Positions 6,521 to 9,187 of a stretch of DNA of 9,187 nt are shown here, in pieces (the stretch's first letter is position 1; each line of letters starts with the position of its first letter). The stretch covers positions 1 through 9,187 of the forward strand of contig NZ_QFPF01000101.1 of the NCBI RefSeq assembly GCF_003248605.1, written 5' to 3'. The translations under genes and the position numbers were made by a program. Under the pieces are notes generated by a model. It saw only the letters and a program-made list of their open reading frames with translations, was not told the DNA's origin and searched no databases. This stretch comes from Microbacterium sp. GTDB lineage: Bacteria; Actinomycetota; Actinomycetes; Actinomycetales; Microbacteriaceae.

Positions 6521-6986
6521 GGCGGAAGCTCTCGCGCCGGTCCATCGCCTCGTTGGCCACCGCATCCGCGCGCGCGTTGTCGGCACGCGGGACCCACTCC
6601 AACTGCACCGGCCGCCCCGCGATCACCTCGCGGGCCTCGCGAGCGAGCTGCTGCATCGCCGGGTGCTTGATCTTCCAGCGTCCCGACACCTGCTCGACGA
6701 CGAGCTTCGAGTCCATCCGCACGCGCACTCGCGCCGACGGGGCGATCTCGAAGGCCGCGCGCAGCCCCGCGATCAGTCCGCTGTACTCGGCGACGTTGTT
6801 GCTGGCGATGCCGACGTCGACGCCGATCTCGGCCAGGACCGCGCCCGTCGCGGCGTCGATCACGACGGCACCGCCGGCGGCCACGCCGGGGTTGCCACGC
6901 GAGCCGCCGTCCGCCTCGACAATGAGCTCGGCGGGTGTCGGCCCGGCCGACGGAGCGCTCGTCGCGCCCGAAGGCGAGTCGGTCAC
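6501..6986 (-). CDS. Ribonuclease HI-domain protein
   Basis: A 161-residue protein of the RNase H type 1 / reverse transcriptase-like fold, which cuts the RNA strand of RNA-DNA hybrids. The four acidic metal ligands are all present: D26 in EADGGSRGNPG, E67 in SNNVAEYSGL, D92 in RMDSKLV and D141 in NARADAVANEAM. The first 20 residues are a Ser/Ala/Pro-rich linker with no fold. The length matches free-standing actinobacterial rnhA-like proteins and lacks the C-terminal phosphatase domain seen in the fused mycobacterial form. The start is the GTG at 6986, which overlaps the preceding stop as GTGA, so translation is coupled to the zinc-ribbon gene. It is catalytically complete by inspection. Whether it is the main cellular RNase HI or a paralogue cannot be told here. 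Confidence 0.92.
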   Translation of the reverse strand: MTDSPSGATSAPSAGPTPAELIVEADGGSRGNPGVAAGGAVVIDAATGAVLAEIGVDVGIASNNVAEYSGLIAGLRAAFEIAPSARVRVRMDSKLVVEQVSGRWKIKHPAMQQLAREAREVIAGRPVQLEWVPRADNARADAVANEAMDRRESFRRDLTVH

Positions 6987-7714
6987 AGACCTGACTCCTC
7001 GGTGCGGACGAGGATCGCCGCGCACTCGGGACAGCTGACGACATCCGTCGCCGTGGCCGCGCGGATGAGCTGCAGGTCGGTGCCCGACAGCATCATGTGG
7101 CAGCTGCCGCACGTGCGGGCGCGCAGCAGGCCCGCTCCCGCGCCGCGTGCGGCGAGACGCTCGTACAGCGCGAGCAGGTCCGCGGGAAGAGCGGCGGCGA
7201 TCGCGGCGCGGTCGCGAGTGAGCTGATCGATGCGGGTCGACGCGTCGCCGACCACAGCCTTGGCCTCGGCGGACAGTCGCGCGCCCTCCGCGTTCGTCTC
7301 GGCGATCGCCGCTTCCTGCTCCGCCACGGCGGCATCCGCCTGCTCGAGACGCTCCATCACACTGAGCTCGGCATCCTCCAGATCGCTCTGACGCCGCGTC
7401 AGCGAAGCGAGCTCGTGCTCGAGGCCTGCGGCATCCTTCGGATTGGTGACCGTCGCGAGAAGATCGTTGTCGCGCTTGCGACGAGCCTCGACCACCTTGA
7501 CGTCGGATTCGATTCTCGCCAGCTCCGTGCGCAGGTCGTCGCGCGCCCCGGCGCGGATGGACAGCTCGTGCGAGAGGGTCTGGCGAGCCGCCACGAGCTG
7601 CTGGATGCGGGCCGCCTGCGGGGGGTTGCGGCGTTCGGCCTCTGCCTGGCGCAGGCGAGCATCGATGTCGGCGATCTCGAGAAGGCGCCGCTGATCGGCG
7701 GGTGCAGCTTGCAT
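6983..7714 (-). CDS. Coiled-coil protein with C-terminal C4-type zinc ribbon (former DUF164 family)
   Basis: A 243-residue protein with two parts. Residues about 8-175 are highly charged and Ala/Glu/Arg-rich, with heptad-like spacing typical of a long antiparallel coiled coil; they include the family hallmark TNPKDAAGLEHELASL. Residues 202-231 form a zinc ribbon with ligands C202, C205, C228 and C231 (CGSC, then CPEC 22 residues later). This is the COG1579 type; structures of relatives suggest nucleic-acid or protein binding, but no reaction is established. Next to RNase HI is its usual actinobacterial context. The ATG at 7714 is retained because the family begins a few residues before the QRRLLE segment. 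Only 1 nt separates it from the tRNA-Val 3' end, so it has no ribosome site of its own outside the tRNA sequence. Confidence 0.92.
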   Translation of the reverse strand: MQAAPADQRRLLEIADIDARLRQAEAERRNPPQAARIQQLVAARQTLSHELSIRAGARDDLRTELARIESDVKVVEARRKRDNDLLATVTNPKDAAGLEHELASLTRRQSDLEDAELSVMERLEQADAAVAEQEAAIAETNAEGARLSAEAKAVVGDASTRIDQLTRDRAAIAAALPADLLALYERLAARGAGAGLLRARTCGSCHMMLSGTDLQLIRAATATDVVSCPECAAILVRTEESGL

Positions 7715-7715
7715 G

Positions 7716-7788
7716 TGGGCCCTGCCGGGATCGAACCGACGACATCCACGGTGTAAACGTGGCGCTCTACCAGCTGAGCTAAAGGCCC
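7716..7788 (-). tRNA. tRNA-Val, anticodon UAC
   Basis: The sense strand begins GGGCCUUUAGCUCAGCUGGU and folds as a full cloverleaf. The acceptor stem is GGGCCUU with AGGGCCC (one G-U pair). The D arm has GCUC/GAGC. The anticodon stem is CCACG/CGUGG around the loop UUUACAC, which gives anticodon UAC for valine GUA. The T arm carries the GGUUCGAUCCC block. The discriminator base is A. CCA is not encoded: the base after the discriminator is C and then the next gene's ATG begins. The 3' end must therefore be made by RNase Z and CCA-adding enzyme. Confidence 0.97.
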
Positions 7789-7796
7789 TCGCGCCC

Positions 7797-7802
7797 AGTC
7801 TA
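7797..7802 (-). promoter_or_regulatory. Putative -10 element for tRNA-Val and the downstream cluster
   Basis: The minus strand reads TAGACT, the same hexamer as at rnpB. It lies 8 bp before the first tRNA base, so transcription would start about 1 nt before the mature 5' end and leave almost no leader for RNase P. No convincing -35 box is seen at 16-18 bp. The three genes after the tRNA have no visible promoter of their own, so this may drive all of them. Confidence 0.45.
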
Positions 7803-7847
7803 GGAGGCGACTCCGTCCCGGACGGTCACCACCCCCGCGGAAATGAC

Positions 7848-7853
7848 TAGGCT
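7848..7853 (+). promoter_or_regulatory. Putative -10 element for aceE
   Basis: TAGGCT preceded by GAC, identical to the hexamers inferred for ppgK and glnA2. Transcription would start near 7860, giving a leader of about 88 nt. No clear -35 box is seen, which could mean an activator-dependent or extended -10 promoter. Confidence 0.4.
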
Positions 7854-7868
7854 GTTCCGCGGTGCGCA

Positions 7869-7887
7869 TTTGTGGGAAGCCGACAAA
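7869..7887. promoter_or_regulatory. 19-bp imperfect palindrome, candidate aceE operator
   Basis: The arms TTTGT and ACAAA frame a core in which GG and CC also match across the dyad, so 14 of 19 positions are symmetric. The site lies about 9-27 bp after the inferred aceE start point, where a bound dimeric repressor would block transcription. It is AT-rich at its edges, unlike the surrounding leader. The regulator is unknown from this window. Confidence 0.45.
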
Positions 7888-7947
7888 GCTCCGCGCCCCT
7901 TACCCGGTTCCCCGGCACGATCTGCCGGCTCGAAGAAAGGTCACCCG

Positions 7948-9187
7948 GTGACTGTTCACGACCAGGACCCGTATTCGCAGGACGCTGCCGACAGCGACCC
8001 CGAAGAGACCTCGGAATGGCAGGAATCCCTGCAGCAGCTCGTCGATGCCAAGGGCCACGGCCGCGGTCGCGAGATCATGCTGAGCCTGCTGAAGAAATCG
8101 CACGATCTGCACCTGGGCGTGCCGATGGTGCCGACGACCGACTACATCAACACGATCGCTCCCGAGAACGAGCCGGACTTCCCCGGCGATGAGGAGATCG
8201 AGCGCCGCTACCGTGCGTGGATCCGCTGGAACGCGGCCATCACGGTGCACCGCGCACAGCGCCCCGGCATCGGCGTGGGTGGTCACATCTCGACGTACGC
8301 GTCCTCCGCCGCCCTCTACGAGGTCGGTTTCAACCACTTCTTCCGCGGAGCGGACCACCCCTCCGGCGGCGACCAGATCTTCATCCAGGGCCACGCATCG
8401 CCCGGCACGTACGCGCGCGCCTTCCTCGAGGGGCGTCTGACCGAGGCGCAGCTCGACGGCTTCCGCCAGGAGAAGTCGGCCGGACGCAACGGAATCCCGT
8501 CCTACCCGCACCCCCGACTCATGCCCGAGTTCTGGCAGTTCCCGACGGTGTCGATGGGACTCGGACCGATCAACGCCATCTACCAGGCGATGACGAACAA
8601 GTACCTCACCAACCGCGGCATCAAGGACGTCGGCGACGGGCACGTCTGGGCATTCCTCGGCGACGGCGAGATGGACGAGGTCGAGAGCCGCGGCCAGCTG
8701 CAGGTCGCCGCCAACGAGGGCCTGGACAACCTCACGTTCATCGTCAACTGCAACCTGCAGCGCCTGGATGGCCCGGTGCGCGGCAACGGCAAGATCATCC
8801 AGGAGCTCGAGAGCTTCTTCCGCGGCGCCGGCTGGAACGTCATCAAGGTCGTCTGGGGTCGCGAGTGGGACGACCTGCTCGCCCGCGACACCGATGGCGC
8901 CCTGCTGAACCTCATGAACGTCACGCCCGACGGCGACTACCAGACGTTCAAGGCCGAGGACGGCGCTTACGTGCGCGACAACTTCTTCGGTCGCGACGAG
9001 CGCGCCCTCGCCCTCGTGAAGGACTACACCGACGAGCAGGTGTGGAACCTCAAGCGCGGGGGCCACGACTACCGCAAGGTCTACGCGGCCTTCAAGGCGG
9101 CCGTCGAGCACAAGGGCCAGCCCACCGTCATCCTCGCCAAGACCATCAAGGGCTGGACGCTCGGCAACCACTTCGAGGGCCGCAACT
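7948..9187 (+). CDS. aceE: Pyruvate dehydrogenase E1 component, homodimeric type, 5' part
   Basis: AceE decarboxylates pyruvate with thiamine diphosphate and passes the acetyl group to lipoyl-E2, linking glycolysis to the TCA cycle. The window holds 413 of about 900 residues. The GTG start at 7948 has AAAGG seven bases upstream, and the encoded start (TVHDQDPYS) is followed after about 20 residues by conserved sequence. Family marks include GGHIST with H113 and [20 protein letters not shown] with H149, which correspond to the active-site histidines of Escherichia coli AceE. The thiamine-diphosphate motif is GDGEMDE at 238-244, ending in NCN at 267-269. This is the single-chain E1 of actinobacteria and enterobacteria, not the alpha/beta form. 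The reading frame is undamaged to the window edge. Long frames on the opposite strand are shadows. Confidence 0.97.
   Translation, partial: MTVHDQDPYSQDAADSDPEETSEWQESLQQLVDAKGHGRGREIMLSLLKKSHDLHLGVPMVPTTDYINTIAPENEPDFPGDEEIERRYRAWIRWNAAITVHRAQRPGIGVGGHISTYASSAALYEVGFNHFFRGADHPSGGDQIFIQGHASPGTYARAFLEGRLTEAQLDGFRQEKSAGRNGIPSYPHPRLMPEFWQFPTVSMGLGPINAIYQAMTNKYLTNRGIKDVGDGHVWAFLGDGEMDEVESRGQLQVAANEGLDNLTFIVNCNLQRLDGPVRGNGKIIQELESFFRGAGWNVIKVVWGREWDDLLARDTDGALLNLMNVTPDGDYQTFKAEDGAYVRDNFFGRDERALALVKDYTDEQVWNLKRGGHDYRKVYAAFKAAVEHKGQPTVILAKTIKGWTLGNHFEGRN

Noticed and set aside
7912..7928. CCGGC/GCCGG hairpin in the aceE leader
   Set aside because: A 5-bp stem with a 7-base loop is common by chance at this GC content. 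There is no T-run and no riboswitch-like conserved core, so I do not call a terminator or riboswitch.
7900..9171. Minus-strand frame of 423 codons opposite aceE
   Set aside because: Val/Asp/Leu-rich shadow of the well-conserved AceE frame.
1..9187. Mobile element, prophage, CRISPR or defence system
   Set aside because: No transposase, integrase, terminal repeats or spaced repeats were seen. Gene content is conserved housekeeping throughout.

Overview
The window is a stretch of conserved chromosome from a high-GC actinobacterium. The closest fit is a Microbacteriaceae member such as Microbacterium. This rests on the gene content (glnE beside glnA2, polyphosphate glucokinase, homodimeric-type AceE, C4 zinc-ribbon gene next to RNase HI), GTG starts, TAnnnT -10 boxes with poor -35 boxes, and my recollection of these proteins in that family. 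No database search was possible.

Left part, minus strand (1-4518): three co-oriented genes. In transcription order they are a 74-residue conserved small protein, the type I glutamine synthetase-like gene glnA2, and glnE, the bifunctional adenylyltransferase that controls glutamine synthetase. glnE runs off the left edge with only its last few tens of residues missing. Centre: ppgK (polyphosphate glucokinase, plus strand) is divergent from the small gene across a 73-bp shared promoter region. It converges on rnpB, the RNase P RNA gene, which lies on the minus strand and fills 5355-5719.

Right part, minus strand (5750-7788): a tight cluster that in transcription order reads tRNA-Val(UAC), a coiled-coil/C4 zinc-ribbon protein, an RNase HI-domain protein, and an internally deleted remnant of the actinobacterial 3'-5' exonuclease/family A DNA polymerase. 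The genes are packed to a 1-nt gap, a 4-bp GTGA overlap and a 20-bp overlap, which points to one coupled transcript. The rnpB promoter overlaps the end of the remnant. From 7948 aceE (pyruvate dehydrogenase E1) reads rightward out of the window, behind a leader of about 90 nt that carries a 19-bp palindrome, a likely operator.

The genes are mostly housekeeping: nitrogen assimilation control, glucose phosphorylation from polyphosphate, tRNA processing, RNA/DNA hybrid removal and pyruvate oxidation. I found no mobile element, CRISPR array, toxin-antitoxin pair or defence system. The points most worth checking are the in-frame deletion in the polymerase gene, the tRNA-to-start-codon spacing of 1 nt, the palindrome before aceE, and glnE sitting beside a glutamine synthetase homologue that lacks the adenylylation tyrosine.
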